DNA of 60,985 nt, taken from NCBI RefSeq assembly GCF_016744175.1, contig NZ_JADGEV010000024.1, forward strand, positions 1-60,985, given 5' to 3'. Position numbers and translations under genes: made by a program. Shown here in pieces: positions 53,441-60,985 of the stretch. Origin of the DNA: Neptunomonas sp. (GTDB lineage Bacteria > Pseudomonadota > Gammaproteobacteria > Pseudomonadales > Balneatricaceae). The number at the start of each line of letters is the position of its first letter. Within the stretch, counting starts at the first letter, position 1. Under the pieces are notes generated by a model. It did not search any database and was not told the origin of the DNA. It worked only from the letters and a program-made list of their open reading frames with translations.

Positions 53441-53602
53441 TTCGGTTTACTAGAGGCTTACAAACCTTGGGTGGGGCGTGCGGAGCAAAATTTAGCCTAT
53501 GCTTCAATAGAGCGCATTAGCCCAGAGCAGCAAAAAAGGCTTAAAGGGTGTCGATTACGAGAGAACATACGCCACTCATATTCCATCTTGCTTGCTTTGT
53601 GA
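53441..53602 (+). pseudogene. Possible gene remnant, 53 codons without a start
   Basis: This open stretch of 53 codons lies between two stops and has no plausible start codon or ribosome site. Its translation looks protein-like (KPWVGRAEQNLAYASIERIS, then a basic segment ending ENIRHSYSILLAL). I cannot name the family; the IRHSYS piece faintly recalls the LRHTFAT box of tyrosine recombinases, but that is a guess. It may be a decayed gene. Confidence 0.25.
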
Positions 53603-53676
53603 TAATTAACCTAGGCAGGGCCGGGCGTTATTACAGGAAAAACTTCAGCAAGTGTTTGGTTTCATATGTATGAGCG

Positions 53677-53901
53677 TTAGCGGCGTGAAATTTCACGCAT
53701 TAAGCTACTGAGGTCAAGTCCCATTTGGTCAGCCATTTTTTCAACATCGCTGGTTTTACGAGGAGGAACTTTCATAGCGGCTTTTCGTTTTTCGACTTTA
53801 CGCTTTTTGTCTTGGACTTTTAATTCGAGGTTCTTCTGTATTTTGTCTAACTGTTCAAGACTGAAAGAACGTAGTAGTGAAACAAATTCTTCTTCTGTCA
53901 T
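53677..53901 (-). CDS. Small charged protein of unknown function
   Basis: The 74-residue product is highly charged and predicted helical throughout, with a coiled-coil-like stretch (EQLDKIQKNLELKVQDKKRKVEKRK) and a C-terminal short helix (DLSSLMREI). It faintly resembles the oligomerisation part of H-NS-like proteins but lacks their DNA-binding motif. An inverted repeat GAATAC-N5-GTATTC lies about 75 bp upstream. There are no operon partners. Real but unassigned is my best reading. Confidence 0.5.
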   Translation of the reverse strand: MTEEEFVSLLRSFSLEQLDKIQKNLELKVQDKKRKVEKRKAAMKVPPRKTSDVEKMADQMGLDLSSLMREISRR

Positions 53902-53973
53902 TAGTGGTACAAACGCCTATTTACGAAATAATAATCAGATATCATTATGGATGTAGATGCTATTTATCTGGAG

Positions 53974-53990
53974 GAATACAGAATGTATTC
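53974..53990. promoter_or_regulatory. Small inverted repeat, possible operator
   Basis: GAATACAGAATGTATTC has perfect 6-bp arms around 5 nt. It lies between the end of the TetR-family gene and the start of the small charged protein, in a position to control the latter. Confidence 0.3.
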
Positions 53991-54018
53991 AATACCATTC
54001 TAGCATAAGTAACCTTTA

Positions 54019-54639
54019 TTATTTGATTTCTACTAAATTTAATCCGCAACCTTTGAGTACTAGTCGAGTAATGAGCTCGGTTGCTGTTTGATAATCGTGA
54101 TTATCGAGTGTTTTTTTTCCTGTTACTTGGCCTATTTGCCAATCAAAGTCCGCATAGGTTTGGGTTGAGGCCCAAATGGTAAATAATAAATGCTGGGCAT
54201 CAATAGGTTCCATTTTCCCATCACTTACCCATTGATCAATACGTGTTGTCATATGCTTTGTTTGTGACATTAATTTATCAGAAATATCTTTTGTTAAATG
54301 GGGAGCTCCATGCATTATTTCACTGGCAAAAACTTTTGATGCATGTGGATGTTCTTTTGAAATCCTGATTTTTGTGCGGATATACTCTCCAAGTGCGATA
54401 GCTGGGTCTTCATATTGATCAAAGGGTGCTGAAGCTTCCAATAATGGTTCTATGATGGATTCAAGCACGCAACGGTAAAGGTTTTCTTTGCTTTGAAAGT
54501 AGTAGTAAATATTAGGCTTAGGTAAACCCGCTTTCTTGGCAATATCAATTATTTTTGTTGCCGAATACCCCTTTTCGGCAAACTCGATACAGGAGGACTC
54601 AAGAATACGTTCACTATTTATTTCGCGGATTCTACTCAT
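54019..54639 (-). CDS. TetR family regulator (RutR-like)
   Basis: The 206-residue regulator has an N-terminal TetR helix-turn-helix (ILESSCIEFAEKGYSATKI ... GLPKPNIYYYFQSKENLY, about 11-57) and a ligand domain. The segment SKVFASEIMHGAPHL resembles RutR, the uracil-responsive regulator of pyrimidine and purine use. It is downstream of allA on the same strand (110-bp gap), so it probably regulates nucleobase or ureide catabolism genes. ATACC-N7-GGTAT just upstream is a possible autoregulatory site. Confidence 0.85.
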   Translation of the reverse strand: MSRIREINSERILESSCIEFAEKGYSATKIIDIAKKAGLPKPNIYYYFQSKENLYRCVLESIIEPLLEASAPFDQYEDPAIALGEYIRTKIRISKEHPHASKVFASEIMHGAPHLTKDISDKLMSQTKHMTTRIDQWVSDGKMEPIDAQHLLFTIWASTQTYADFDWQIGQVTGKKTLDNHDYQTATELITRLVLKGCGLNLVEIK

Positions 54640-54749
54640 ACGTTCTTCTTATGTAAGATACCTTAGGCCGGTATGTTCATTATTGCTTGCACAGGGTGGT
54701 GCATGTTTATCAATATTTCATGTAATCCTAGCGGGCTTCTGATATTTGC

Positions 54750-55244
54750 TCAAGGAGACAATAAAATAGATTGTCCTTGTGGAAAGTAAAACTCATCACA
54801 GTTATCGCCAGGGCCTGTACGGTCGACGACTAAGAAGTCATCATTGTCATTAAGCGCGAGTATCGGGTGATGCCAGACATTTCGCCGATAGTTAATACCT
54901 TGTTTGTCGTGGCTAATGAAAGCTTTGATTTTGGTCGGATCAATGAACTCACTTTCAGGTGCCACTACGATCAAAAAGGCAGCATCTTGCATGGGAATAA
55001 ATGCTTGGCTACCCATTGGATGTTTTTCAAGCATTATAATGGGTAGCGGCATTGTTAATGCTGAGGCTTTAAAAATGCTAATGATGGCTGAACCTTGCTC
55101 ATCTAGGCTAACAGTAGTGAGCTGGTGGTAGCGTTGAGTCGAGCCATTGTTAATAAGAAAGAAATCTCGGTCTTGGGTTTCAATAACATCGCCAAAGGGA
55201 GCAAACGCTTCTGCCGTTAATGGTTGCGGTGTAAGTGTAATCAT
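54750..55244 (-). CDS. allA: Ureidoglycolate lyase
   Basis: AllA splits ureidoglycolate into glyoxylate and urea, the last step of the allantoate branch. The 164-residue protein has the family length and signatures: LTAEAFAPFGDVIE at the start, EKHPMGSQAFIP in the metal/substrate region, and GINYRRNVWHHPI near residue 115. It follows alc after 43 bp on the same strand. Confidence 0.94.
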   Translation of the reverse strand: MITLTPQPLTAEAFAPFGDVIETQDRDFFLINNGSTQRYHQLTTVSLDEQGSAIISIFKASALTMPLPIIMLEKHPMGSQAFIPMQDAAFLIVVAPESEFIDPTKIKAFISHDKQGINYRRNVWHHPILALNDNDDFLVVDRTGPGDNCDEFYFPQGQSILLSP

Positions 55245-55287
55245 CGGTTGCTCTCTTTATTGTGGTGAGAATTTTATAACAAAGTGT

Positions 55288-56289
55288 TTATGGCGACGTT
55301 TTATGTAAGAGCCCAAGCACGCGTAATCGGCTAATGCCACCATCAGGGAATATGTTGAGTTTGATGTGGCTTACTTTTCCTAAGTCATTTAGTTCTGTAG
55401 AAAATTGGTGCTCGCTATCCATCTGTAATTTTTGTGAAGGTAGTAATTCGCGCCAGAATAAGCTACGAGTTGCTATTTGCTCATCAGTGCCACTGTCTAC
55501 AAAAGCGGCTTGAATTGAGCAACTATCCGGATAATTCCCTTTAAAATGGCAAGTGTCAATGAGCACTTGCTTAACATCGCAAGGGTGAGCTAATGCAACT
55601 ATAACCCAATCATTACCGGGTACCCTTCGCCTTGCTGTTTCCCAGCCATCTCCCATGTTAACGCCACGTCCAGGGTTTAGGATATTGCTTTTGTTGCCGT
55701 AGTGTTCATTACTACACACTAGAGCTCTCGCGCCGTTAACAGCAGCAGCAAAATCGATCTCTTCATCATGACTGTGGCTACTCCAGTCACGATGTGGCAT
55801 ACCATAAAGCCTTAAACGAGCAATACCGCCATCAGGGAAAATATTAAGGCGAATATGAGTCCAAGGGCGCTCGTCATCTATTGGAAATAAGTTATGGCTA
55901 TTACCGCTCAAGCTGACAGGGCTTAAAATACTTTCCCATGCAGTGTGTTCATCAGGCTCTTTATCGGGAGAGAAACAGGCTTCTATAGATGCAGATGGGG
56001 GGTAGTTGCCAGTAAAGTAAGAGGTATCAATATCAACCCCTTTGAATATGCCTGCAACACCTAAACGAACAATAGCGTAATCATACCCTTCAAAGCGTTT
56101 GCGGCGAGATTCCCATCCATCCATCCATTTTCCGTTGTCATCATAAATATCATCTTTCCATACAGGCGCTTCAGGTTGAAGCATGCGATTGACCTCTGCG
56201 AACCAATCATCGGTTACAAAGGTAGCGGTGCTTCCTAGTCGACTATCAGCAAGGTTTAGAAAGTGGGTGAATTCAGTGGGTAGGCTCAT
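55288..56289 (-). CDS. alc: Allantoicase
   Basis: Allantoicase hydrolyses allantoate to ureidoglycolate and urea. The 333-residue protein consists of two repeated jelly-roll halves; each ends with the conserved segment LNIFPDGGI(A/S)RLR, and each carries an [11 protein letters not shown]-type motif. The length is normal. It lies 18 bp downstream of uraD and upstream of allA, in pathway order. Confidence 0.95.
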   Translation of the reverse strand: MSLPTEFTHFLNLADSRLGSTATFVTDDWFAEVNRMLQPEAPVWKDDIYDDNGKWMDGWESRRKRFEGYDYAIVRLGVAGIFKGVDIDTSYFTGNYPPSASIEACFSPDKEPDEHTAWESILSPVSLSGNSHNLFPIDDERPWTHIRLNIFPDGGIARLRLYGMPHRDWSSHSHDEEIDFAAAVNGARALVCSNEHYGNKSNILNPGRGVNMGDGWETARRRVPGNDWVIVALAHPCDVKQVLIDTCHFKGNYPDSCSIQAAFVDSGTDEQIATRSLFWRELLPSQKLQMDSEHQFSTELNDLGKVSHIKLNIFPDGGISRLRVLGLLHKTSP

Positions 56290-56307
56290 AAGTGTTTCTC
56301 AGAAAGG

Positions 56308-56820
56308 TTAGAGGGCTTCAAGCCGAAACAGTGCAATTTTGTTGATTTCTGTTATCGCCTGTTTAAATTCAGTTTCTACATCGTTGTGGATACGTATTTC
56401 AAATGCATCAAGTATTTGTAATCGATTACTTCCCTTCACCGCCATGATAAATGGAAAGTTAAACTTGGTTTTGTACATCTTGTTTAGCTCTGTGAAGCGT
56501 GCAAACTCCTGTGGGCTACATTCATGGATACCTGCTCCCGCTTGTTCAGAGGATGAGGAGGCAGTCAGCTCTCTGGATATAGCTGCTTTACCGGCTAAGT
56601 CGGGATGAGCGTTAATGAGGGTGAGTTGTTGGCTTTTAGAGGTGTTTAATAAGACATCAGACATTAACTGGTGTAGGTGTCGTATATCATCAGCATTAAT
56701 CGATGATAAGTGTGCATAAGCGCGCTCAGCCATCCAGGGGGAGTGTTCGTAAATATCTTTGAAGTGCTCTATAAACGAAGCTTTAGTCATTGTGCTGGGG
56801 TGCAGAGTACTAAACCTCAT
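56308..56820 (-). CDS. uraD: OHCU decarboxylase
   Basis: UraD decarboxylates 2-oxo-4-hydroxy-4-carboxy-5-ureidoimidazoline to S-(+)-allantoin. The 170-residue protein has the family pattern: HFKDIYEHSPWMAERAY, INAHPDLAGKAA with the catalytic His, SSSEQAGAG, and FPFIMAVKG. Its ATG overlaps the puuE stop by 4 bp, so the two are translationally coupled. Confidence 0.95.
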   Translation of the reverse strand: MRFSTLHPSTMTKASFIEHFKDIYEHSPWMAERAYAHLSSINADDIRHLHQLMSDVLLNTSKSQQLTLINAHPDLAGKAAISRELTASSSSEQAGAGIHECSPQEFARFTELNKMYKTKFNFPFIMAVKGSNRLQILDAFEIRIHNDVETEFKQAITEINKIALFRLEAL

Positions 56821-57752
56821 GATGTCGTCTGTTTTTGAGTTTTATACGGCGCTTTATAAGGGTGGTGCTCATGCCAGTGGCGTGCAATATCAATTCGACG
56901 AGCATACCAGACCTTTTCAAACTGCTGTGTATAAGTAATAAAGCGCTTAAGTGCAGCGATACGGCCAGGGCGGCCTATTAATCGACAGTGGAGACCGATG
57001 GATAACATTTTAGGCGCGCTTTCGCCTTCTTCGTAGAGAGTGTCGAAGCTGTCTTTTAAATAATTAAAGAACTGTTCACCGCTGTTAAAGCCTTGCGATG
57101 TCGAAAAGCGCATATCGTTTGTATCAAGTGTATAGGGGATAACTAAGTGCCCTTTATCTTGATTCGCTACCCAGTAGGGTAGGTCGTCATCGTAAGCATC
57201 TGAGTCGTATAAAAAACCACCTTCTTCCATGACCAGCTGGCGCGTGTTGACACTATTACGCCCGGTGTACCACCCTAAAGGACGCTCGCCGGTGATGGCA
57301 GCTAGAATGTTAACGGCTTGATTAAGGTGCGTGCGTTCCTCTTCAAGGCTCATAGGCTGATAATCTATCCAGCGATAACCGTGACTGCAGATTTCATGAC
57401 CCGCAACCGCCATGGCTTTAATAACATCAGGATGGCGTTCAGCTGCCATAGCAACAGCAAATATGGTGAGCGGGATTTGATGCTTATTGAAAAGGTCCAG
57501 AATTCTCCATACGCCAGCGCGGCTGCCGTATTCGTAGATAGACTCCATACTGATATGGCGTGCGTGGCGAAACGGCTGAGCAGAAGGTATTTCAGAGAGA
57601 AACGCTTCAGATTCTTCATCACCATGTAGTATGCAGCGCTCTCCACCTTCTTCATAATTTAAAACGAAGGACAGTGCTATTTTAGCATCGCTAGGCCAGT
57701 GCGGGTGCGGTGGATGTCCAGCATAGCCAATAAGATTGCGAGGATAACTCAT
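56817..57752 (-). CDS. puuE: Allantoinase PuuE (polysaccharide deacetylase family)
   Basis: PuuE is the metal-independent allantoinase of the polysaccharide-deacetylase fold, turning allantoin into allantoate. The product (about 311 residues) starts YPRNLIGYAGHPPHPHWP and has the NodB-like domain with FVLNYEEGGE, GHEICSHGYRW and SIGLHCRLIGRPGR. The ATG at 57752 is chosen over an in-frame GTG three codons upstream. It is the first gene of the minus-strand ureide operon and divergent from uraH across two palindromic operator-like sites. Confidence 0.94.
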   Translation of the reverse strand: MSYPRNLIGYAGHPPHPHWPSDAKIALSFVLNYEEGGERCILHGDEESEAFLSEIPSAQPFRHARHISMESIYEYGSRAGVWRILDLFNKHQIPLTIFAVAMAAERHPDVIKAMAVAGHEICSHGYRWIDYQPMSLEEERTHLNQAVNILAAITGERPLGWYTGRNSVNTRQLVMEEGGFLYDSDAYDDDLPYWVANQDKGHLVIPYTLDTNDMRFSTSQGFNSGEQFFNYLKDSFDTLYEEGESAPKMLSIGLHCRLIGRPGRIAALKRFITYTQQFEKVWYARRIDIARHWHEHHPYKAPYKTQKQTTS

Positions 57753-57808
57753 ATCGTTCACTCTTTTTTATGGGTATAAGAAGTCTATGTGTGAATATTT
57801 ATTATCTA

Positions 57809-57820
57809 ATTGTATACAAT
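57809..57820. promoter_or_regulatory. GntR-type operator, copy 1 (puuE side)
   Basis: ATTGTATACAAT is a perfect 12-bp palindrome fitting the FadR/FCD-subfamily pattern TNGTNNNACNA. It lies 57 bp upstream of puuE. Confidence 0.7.
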
Positions 57821-57892
57821 AAAATATGACTTATTTAAAGATAAAAGGCATCGATAACGGGTTTTTATAATTATGAAGTGTCATTAATGGTT

Positions 57893-57912
57893 AATTATTG
57901 TATACAATAATT
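57893..57912. promoter_or_regulatory. GntR-type operator, copy 2 (uraH side)
   Basis: AATTATTGTATACAATAATT is a perfect 20-bp palindrome containing the same 12-bp core as copy 1, 88 bp away centre to centre. It lies 30 bp before uraH. Two identical cores in a divergent promoter region suggest coordinated repression by one dimeric regulator. Confidence 0.75.
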
Positions 57913-57941
57913 GTGTGTGGTTTCTTTTGATGGGGTAATGA

Positions 57942-58295
57942 ATGGGGTTTTTAACAACACATGTACTCGATACGGCGCATGGGTGTCCGGGCAATGCTAT
58001 TCGAGTGCAATTATTTCGGTTCAGAGATAATCGCCGAGAACTGCTGAATGAAATGATTACGAATGCTGATGGTCGTACTGATTCAGCTATATTGCCTGAA
58101 AGTGAGTTTTTGGTAGGTAAATACGAACTTGTATTTGCTGTAGGAGATTATTTTAAGGCGAAGGGTGTCGAATTAGCTGACCCCGCATTTATTGATGATG
58201 TTTCCATTCATTTTGGGATAGCGGATGAAGGCTCGCACTATCATGTTCCGCTGCTGGTATCACCCTATAGCTATTCGACGTATAGAGGCAGTTAG
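57942..58295 (+). CDS. uraH: 5-hydroxyisourate hydrolase
   Basis: UraH is a transthyretin-like enzyme that hydrolyses 5-hydroxyisourate, the product of urate oxidation, to OHCU. The 117-residue protein has the N-terminal LTTHVLDTAHGCPG and the C-terminal YRGS signature of true HIU hydrolases. The residues match a cytoplasmic form, with no signal peptide. GGGG about six bases upstream supports the ATG. The GntR gene follows on the same strand. Confidence 0.96.
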   Translation: MGFLTTHVLDTAHGCPGNAIRVQLFRFRDNRRELLNEMITNADGRTDSAILPESEFLVGKYELVFAVGDYFKAKGVELADPAFIDDVSIHFGIADEGSHYHVPLLVSPYSYSTYRGS

Positions 58296-58399
58296 CAAGA
58301 TAAGAGCAGATGGGTAATAAATGATCATGTACCCGTTTTTATATTTCAAATTACAAATACACGTACTATAAAAGCCACTTTTTAAAAGGTTGTCGCTAT

Positions 58400-59089
58400 A
58401 TGGCTTCGCACAATAAGGCCTCTCAGGGTGAGGTTATTTATGGTCATATCTTTGATGCCATCTTGGAACAGAGGCTCTCTCCAGGCACTAAGCTAAGTGA
58501 GGAATCACTTGGCAGTATCTTTGGGGTTAGTCGAACAGTTATTCATCGAGCGTTATCTCGATTAGCCCATGAGAAAGTTGTCGTAATCCGTCCTAATCGA
58601 GGTGCTATAGTTGCTAGCCCTACAGCAGCAGAAGCAAGGGAAATTCTTTTTGCACGGCGGGTTATTGAAAAAACGGTGATTGAGCTGGCAGTAGAACAGC
58701 CTGTAAAAAAACAGTTAGATGAATTACGTCAGCTCGTTAAAAAAGAGCACAGCTGTTTTGCTAGAGGAGATCGTGCAGCGGGTATCCGTTTCTCTGGTGA
58801 GTTCCATTTATTATTAGCGGAAATGGCAAATAATTTACCCTTACTGAGTTTTTTGCGTAGCCTCGTGTCTCAGTCTTCATTAATCATTGCACTGTACGAA
58901 AATAATACTCAAAACCATTGCTCTTATGATGAGCATCTCGCATTAATTGATGCTGTCGCTGCTAAAGATAAGGTTCGAGCGGTACAGTTAATGGAGCGTC
59001 ATCTAGACCATATTGAACAAAAACTAACATTGAATAATGATGATTCAAAAGATGGTTTAAAAGCGGTGTTCTCTAAATTACATACATAA
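58400..59089 (+). CDS. GntR/FCD family regulator, probable controller of ureide genes
   Basis: The 229-residue protein has an N-terminal winged helix (SPGTKLSEESLGSIFGVSRT and HRALSRLAHEKVV, about 27-60) and a C-terminal FCD ligand domain (about 80-210). The metal-ligand-like residues D/H..H..H are visible in the FCD region (FSGEFHLLLAEM, ERHLDHIE). It lies 104 bp after uraH. Its subfamily binds TNGTNNNACNA-type sites, which occur twice in the puuE-uraH gap, so local control by a purine-derived ligand is a strong inference. Confidence 0.88.
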   Translation: MASHNKASQGEVIYGHIFDAILEQRLSPGTKLSEESLGSIFGVSRTVIHRALSRLAHEKVVVIRPNRGAIVASPTAAEAREILFARRVIEKTVIELAVEQPVKKQLDELRQLVKKEHSCFARGDRAAGIRFSGEFHLLLAEMANNLPLLSFLRSLVSQSSLIIALYENNTQNHCSYDEHLALIDAVAAKDKVRAVQLMERHLDHIEQKLTLNNDDSKDGLKAVFSKLHT

Positions 59090-59174
59090 AACATCCATGT
59101 AAGTAATAACTACGATGTTTTGACTCCCTTTAATAAAAATCTTATAGTCGTTTTCCGGATGAGTCATCCGGCTT

Positions 59175-59355
59175 CGTTCTCGGGGCGGGGTGCAATTCCC
59201 CACCGGCGGTAAAAATAGGGAGTAACGCATGTTATTTCCTTATTTGAGCCCGCGAGCGCCTTTTATTCTTAGAGCTGTTATAGCCTCTGATAAAAGGGTC
59301 AGCAGATCTGGTTAAACTCCAGAGCCGACGGTTATAGTCCGGATGATAGAGAGCG
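59175..59355 (+). ncRNA. FMN riboswitch (RFN element)
   Basis: The conserved RFN core is clear: CTCGGGGCGGGGTGCAATTC, then CCCCACCGGCGGTAA, CCCGCGAG, a long variable arm, GGTCAGCAGATCTGG, and AGCCGACGGTTATAGTCCGG followed by GATGATAGAGAG. The closing P1 arms are CGTTCTC and GAGAGCG. It controls the lumazine synthase gene that starts about 120 nt downstream. I see no clear terminator in the expression platform; TTATTTCAG/CTGAATAA forms a stem in the gap. Confidence 0.95.
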
Positions 59356-59477
59356 TGTCAGACAAGATCACACCACTGTTATTTCAGTGAGCTGAATAAT
59401 GCCCATTAGATTTTCTGTTATGGTCATTAATTGCCTGCCCGTTCGCCCTGATTCAGTCATTTTTATGGGTTTTACCA

Positions 59478-59975
59478 ATGAATCAGAGCTCAACGAATAC
59501 ACCATTATTAGATATAAAAAACCAACGCATTGCATTTGTCCATGCTTCTTGGCATACCGATATTGTTCTTAATAGCCTAGAAGGTTTTCAGGCTGTCATG
59601 TCTGAGTGTGGATATGATATTAGTAAAGTTGATGTTTTTTCAGTACCGGGAGCTTACGAAATACCCTTGCAAGCTAAGCTGTTGGCTAAATCTGGCAAGT
59701 ATGTAGCTATTGCTTGCAGTGGTTTAGTTGTTGATGGAGGAATATATCGCCATGAATTTGTTGCACAAGCTGTTTGTACTGGATTGATGCAAGTACAGCT
59801 TGAAACTGAAGTGCCAGTATTAACGGCTGTATTAACGCCACATCACTTTCATGAGACTGGCGAACATATTGAATATTTCTTACGACACTTCATCAAAAAA
59901 GGCCGTGAGTTAGGCAGGGTATGTGATAGTGCTATTCGCTTAACGGCTGTATCGAAAGCCCAGCTTGCTGAATGA
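59478..59975 (+). CDS. ribH: 6,7-dimethyl-8-ribityllumazine synthase, type II (RibH2)
   Basis: This enzyme makes the penultimate intermediate of riboflavin. The 165-residue protein has the RibH2 (Brucella-type) features: FVHASWHTDIV, FSVPGAYEIPL, VVDGGIYRHEFV and VLTPHHFHE, where type I enzymes have different loops. The FMN riboswitch directly upstream confirms the pathway. The ATG lacks a strong ribosome site (only GGG eight bases before). Its location inside a purine-catabolic cluster is unusual; flavin supply for a flavin-dependent urate or xanthine oxidase is one possible reason. Confidence 0.92.
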   Translation: MNQSSTNTPLLDIKNQRIAFVHASWHTDIVLNSLEGFQAVMSECGYDISKVDVFSVPGAYEIPLQAKLLAKSGKYVAIACSGLVVDGGIYRHEFVAQAVCTGLMQVQLETEVPVLTAVLTPHHFHETGEHIEYFLRHFIKKGRELGRVCDSAIRLTAVSKAQLAE

Positions 59976-60003
59976 ATAAGTGGCATCAATAAGGAACAAC
60001 TGT

Positions 60004-60984
60004 ATGAGCAACTCGAAGACAGTACCGGAGCCCAATTTAATCGCTTTTGTTAGCCGTATTCCTTTTGTTGAAGTACAGGAATGGATATCGATTCTAAATG
60101 AGCTGTTGCCCGACAGCGATATCTGTTTATTTGATAGGTTGACGGACCTGCAGAAGACGCAATGTACACTCGCTGTTGTGGCTAATCCAGATCCAGAAGA
60201 ATTACGTCAATTACCAAATCTTAAATGGGTGCATAGTACATGGGCTGGTGTTGAACGTATGGTCGCTGAGCTTTTTGTTACAGGAAGTGAAGTGCCATTT
60301 CAAATAATTCGTTTAGTAGACCCTGAGCTTGCGCGCACTATGGCAGAGGCTGTGTTGGCTTGGACACTCTATTTGCACCGTGATATGCCACGTTATCGTA
60401 TGCAACAAGAAAGTGTCCAATGGATACAGCTTCCTTATGTTGCTGCAAAAGATCGAACAGTTACTGTATTAGGCTTGGGTAAGTTAGGCGCTCTATGTGC
60501 TAAGCGGCTTCAGGCTAATGGGTTTAGGGTGTTGGGCTGGAGCCGGAATGAGAAATTCTTAGAGAACATTCAATCATTTTCTGCTGAAGACGGGTTAAAA
60601 ACTGTACTCTCACAAAGTGACATCGTGGTTAACTTACTGCCCTTAACTAATGATACACGAGGCTTACTAAATGCCGCATGTTTTGCTCAATGTCTACCGG
60701 GTGTGTCCATTATTAATTTTGGCCGTGGAGCGACAGTGAACGAGGCCGATTTAATCGCTTCGCTGGATACTGGCCTAATTTCACATGCCGTTTTAGATGT
60801 TTTTGAAGAGGAGCCTTTGTCTGTGAATCATCCCTATTGGGCACATGAAAAAGTCACAGTACTGCCACATATTTCAGCGCCTACCAATATTAGTAGTGCC
60901 AGCAAAATTGTCGCTAATAATATACGTGAATATTATAGATCTGGATTAGTACCTGAAGCCGTGAATCATAATCTGGGGTACTGA
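60004..60984 (+). CDS. D-2-hydroxyacid dehydrogenase (glyoxylate/hydroxypyruvate reductase-like)
   Basis: The product (326 residues) has the GhrA-like layout: a Rossmann motif VLGLGKLGALCA, the active-site Arg in NFGRGATVNE, the Glu in DVFEEEPL and the His in LPHISAPTN. GhrA-type enzymes reduce glyoxylate and hydroxypyruvate with NADPH. The ATG at 60004 is chosen because AAGGA lies seven bases upstream; the frame is open for eight codons before it. It lies 28 bp after ribH and could dispose of the glyoxylate released by AllA, an inference from position. Confidence 0.88.
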   Translation: MSNSKTVPEPNLIAFVSRIPFVEVQEWISILNELLPDSDICLFDRLTDLQKTQCTLAVVANPDPEELRQLPNLKWVHSTWAGVERMVAELFVTGSEVPFQIIRLVDPELARTMAEAVLAWTLYLHRDMPRYRMQQESVQWIQLPYVAAKDRTVTVLGLGKLGALCAKRLQANGFRVLGWSRNEKFLENIQSFSAEDGLKTVLSQSDIVVNLLPLTNDTRGLLNAACFAQCLPGVSIINFGRGATVNEADLIASLDTGLISHAVLDVFEEEPLSVNHPYWAHEKVTVLPHISAPTNISSASKIVANNIREYYRSGLVPEAVNHNLGY

Positions 60985-60985
60985 A

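Larger units (their letters stand above)
53286..53676. other. Non-coding gap after the RecQ-family gene
   Basis: The gap holds a composite inverted repeat right after the helicase stop and an unrecognised reading-frame remnant, both annotated separately. Otherwise nothing identifiable is seen. Confidence 0.4.

Noticed and set aside
57318-57629. 103-codon open frame opposite puuE
   Set aside because: It is a shadow of the conserved allantoinase coding sequence, with no start context.
1-60985. CRISPR arrays, prophage, insertion sequences, tRNA or rRNA genes
   Set aside because: No regularly spaced repeats, transposase or phage genes, or tRNA/rRNA-like sequences were recognised on either strand.

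Overview
The window reads as chromosomal DNA of a marine gammaproteobacterium of the Oceanospirillales type (Neptunomonas/Amphritea/Marinomonas-like). This is an inference from protein character, moderate GC, the apt / FNR-regulator / hemN / cco gene neighbourhood resembling the pseudomonad anr region, a class I PHA synthase, LapD/LapG and a BicA-like SulP carrier. There is no phage, IS element, CRISPR array, rRNA or tRNA that I can recognise. Nearly all the DNA is compact coding sequence.

Layout. 1-16.5 kb: housekeeping and transport genes. These are an edge-truncated trpB, a small WGR-like protein, pdxB, a PilZ protein, an NAD-kinase-like protein, a diguanylate cyclase, a BicA-like SulP carrier convergent with a CDF exporter, a BASS-family transporter, queE, an exported rhodanese, rdgC and hrpB. 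16-18 kb: a periplasmic thioredoxin-fold protein with an alpha/beta hydrolase, then apt. 18-29.5 kb: a low-oxygen respiration island, mostly on the minus strand: fnr, hemN, a TauE/SafE-like protein, ccoS, ccoI, ccoH, ccoG, ccoP, ccoQ, ccoO, ccoN. FNR boxes lie before hemN and ccoN. A third, between apt and fnr, is placed to drive an unannotated RNA of about 78 nt that ends in a textbook terminator. 29.5-34.6 kb: an alpha/beta hydrolase, tusA, a ProQ/FinO-domain protein, trxC whose ribosome site is buried in a hairpin, and lapD/lapG. 34.7-47 kb: a DUF3080 lipoprotein, a MATE pump, phaC, a bipartite CetA/CetB-like energy-taxis pair, tatD, slt, a 2OG-Fe(II) dioxygenase with an Lrp/AsnC regulator, and a Gate-domain membrane protein. 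47-53.3 kb: uup, a universal stress protein with its own FNR-like box, two small conserved proteins, rlmF and a RecQ-family helicase.

54-61 kb is a purine (ureide) catabolism cluster. uraH, uraD, puuE, alc and allA convert 5-hydroxyisourate through OHCU, allantoin, allantoate and ureidoglycolate to glyoxylate and urea. A D-2-hydroxyacid dehydrogenase of the glyoxylate/hydroxypyruvate reductase kind lies at the far end. The divergent puuE/uraH promoter region carries two copies of a GntR-type palindrome, and a GntR/FCD regulator gene follows uraH. A type II lumazine synthase behind an FMN riboswitch sits inside this cluster.

Most interesting: the candidate FNR-dependent small RNA next to fnr; the trxC hairpin; the split Aer/CetAB pair with a zinc-binding CZB domain; the dioxygenase/Lrp pair with a 37-codon ORF between them; and the FMN-riboswitch ribH2 placed in a purine catabolic locus.
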